Positions 13,965 through 15,127 of a stretch of DNA of 15,127 nucleotides are shown one piece after another. Within the stretch, counting starts at the first letter, position 1; each line of letters opens with the position of its first letter. The DNA is taken from the NCBI GenBank assembly GCA_003577005.1, contig QEUW01000176.1, positions 1 to 15,127 of the forward strand, in the 5' to 3' direction. Under the pieces are notes generated by a model. That model was not told where the DNA came from. It did not search any database and worked only from the letters and a program-made list of their open reading frames with translations. This DNA is from Chloroflexota bacterium. GTDB taxonomy: Bacteria > Chloroflexota > Anaerolineae > Caldilineales > Caldilineaceae. Position numbers and translations under genes: made by a program.

Positions 13965-15127
13965 ATGCGCCAGAGTAAAACCCTGGCCGGCGGGCCAACG
14001 GTCATCACGCCCACGTTGCCGCTCTACCTGGACCTGCGGATAGACCGCTTTGTGATGGCACCTGACGAGACGGCGTTGCTCACGATGACGCTCTACAGCC
14101 AGGTCGAGAGCGATGTGGCCGGGTTGGCGCTTGCACTGGAACTGCCGGCTGGGCTGGTAACGGCGGGGGGCGACCGTGGTGAGTTGCGCTGGCCGCTGCC
14201 CCCTCTGGCCCCCGGCCCTGAAGATAGTCCATCGTGGCAACAGACGCTTGTGCTCCATGCCGACCTGGCCGCTATCGGGGCCGAAGAGGCCGTCATGACG
14301 CTGGCGGCGACGCTGGCAGCGCCCGGATATGAGCCAGTAGCGGCGACCACCCTCTTCGGCGTGGCGCCGCCGGCTACGGTCACGACCAACGTTCAGAGCG
14401 CGGCGGGCACGGTGCTGCGCGATGTCGAGCGAGGGGTGACCTTGTTGGTGCCGGCCGGCGCCGCCCCACCCGGTGCGCTCTTCCACTACGAGTCGCTCTA
14501 CCGGGCGGATGAGGCCATACCTACCGCAACACCCACCCCCACCCTGACGTCTACGGTTATCCCCTCACCCGACGTCACGCCATCGGCAACCCCGCCGGCC
14601 ACGGAGACGGTGGAGACCGTGACACCCACCGTGACGCCAGAACCATTCCAAACGCCAACCGTGACGACGGCGCCCCCAATGACCCAGCAGGCAACCAACG
14701 AGTTGTCAGACCCGGCCACTGCCGAGGGTGAAGAGGAGCCTTCTCTGTTGCCTACCGACGAGCCGGACGCCGCCGGGGAGGATCTGGACGGGACCACACC
14801 GGTAGCCGGCGCAGCGGTGACGGTCACCCTCACGGTGACAGCGACGACAGCGCCAGCCGAAGACGAGTCGCCCACCGCCACGCTGACGGGCACGACCCCG
14901 ATAACCCTGGAGGCGGCAGGGGACACCGCCCTCTATCTGCCGGCAGTGAGCAGCGGCGGCGAGGCGAGCCAGGCTGCGGCCGTCCAGGTAGAAGCCAATG
15001 CGACCATCACCGTTACTGCTACGCTGCCGGACGGCGAGTTGGTTCCGCGCTGGGTGGATGGGGTGCAGGTCTACCAGCAGTGGGAGTTCAACGCCATCCA
15101 CGCCGGGCAGCCGATCACCCGCTTTGC
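13965..15127 (+). CDS. Thr/Pro-rich beta-sandwich surface-type protein, runs off the window
   Basis: 387 complete codons are visible. The ATG at 13965 is forced by an in-frame TAA at 13959-13961. Residues about 16-130 resemble a DUF11-like beta-sandwich repeat (ITPTLPLYLDLRIDRF, then APDETALLTMTL). A segment ending in LLVPAGAAPPGAL is followed by a roughly 150-residue Thr/Pro/Glu linker (about 185-325) and a further beta segment up to the edge. Such architecture is common in large secreted Chloroflexota proteins, including RHS/YD-repeat types, but nothing visible proves that. No signal peptide is present, which is odd for this composition, and the ribosome site (AAGGA touching the ATG) is poor. 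The gene may be 5' truncated or start differently. Confidence 0.75.
   Translation, partial: MRQSKTLAGGPTVITPTLPLYLDLRIDRFVMAPDETALLTMTLYSQVESDVAGLALALELPAGLVTAGGDRGELRWPLPPLAPGPEDSPSWQQTLVLHADLAAIGAEEAVMTLAATLAAPGYEPVAATTLFGVAPPATVTTNVQSAAGTVLRDVERGVTLLVPAGAAPPGALFHYESLYRADEAIPTATPTPTLTSTVIPSPDVTPSATPPATETVETVTPTVTPEPFQTPTVTTAPPMTQQATNELSDPATAEGEEEPSLLPTDEPDAAGEDLDGTTPVAGAAVTVTLTVTATTAPAEDESPTATLTGTTPITLEAAGDTALYLPAVSSGGEASQAAAVQVEANATITVTATLPDGELVPRWVDGVQVYQQWEFNAIHAGQPITRF

Overview
The window looks like a high-GC chromosomal segment of a Chloroflexota bacterium (Anaerolineae/Caldilineae type). This is inferred from gene content and style: lipoproteins with Thr/Pro/Glu-rich linkers, a bacterial tricorn-type protease, CehA/McbA-type PHP hydrolases and a large Thr-rich surface protein. 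No rRNA or other phylogenetic marker is present, so the assignment is tentative.

Left two thirds, all on the minus strand (read right to left). A tricorn-like protease (10846-7217) is followed by a complete maltodextrin uptake and degradation cluster: a LacI-family repressor (7064-6036), a MalE-type lipoprotein (5763-4435), MalF (4165-2582), MalG (2589-1699, overlapping malF by 8 nt) and a GH13 amylase/neopullulanase-type enzyme (1671 to beyond position 1). The expected logic is that MalE captures maltodextrins at the cell surface, MalFG import them, and the amylase, which has no signal peptide, hydrolyses them inside the cell. No MalK/MsmX ATPase is present, so one must be supplied from elsewhere. 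A near-consensus sigma-70 promoter precedes the repressor gene, with a LacI-type palindrome over its predicted start point. A related palindrome lies upstream of malE, so autoregulation plus local control is likely.

Right third, plus strand. A PHP-type metallohydrolase (11267-12613) is followed after 17 nt by a lipoprotein that fuses a carboxypeptidase-regulatory-like domain to an alpha/beta hydrolase (12631-13908). A Thr-rich protein then runs off the right edge (13965 onward).

The most unusual content is non-coding or inserted DNA. (1) The malE-malF gap is built almost entirely of three inverted repeats; two resemble MITEs bordered by copies of CTTA(G), and one of them ends exactly at the malE stop codon. 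(2) A 77-bp hairpin element flanked by a perfect 9-bp direct repeat sits immediately before the PHP gene promoter. (3) Short tandem heptanucleotide repeats of one related family (roughly CCRYRYK) are inserted in frame in two unrelated genes, the amylase and the tricorn protease. I did not find a clearly new multi-gene system; these small repeats are the best candidates for something undescribed.
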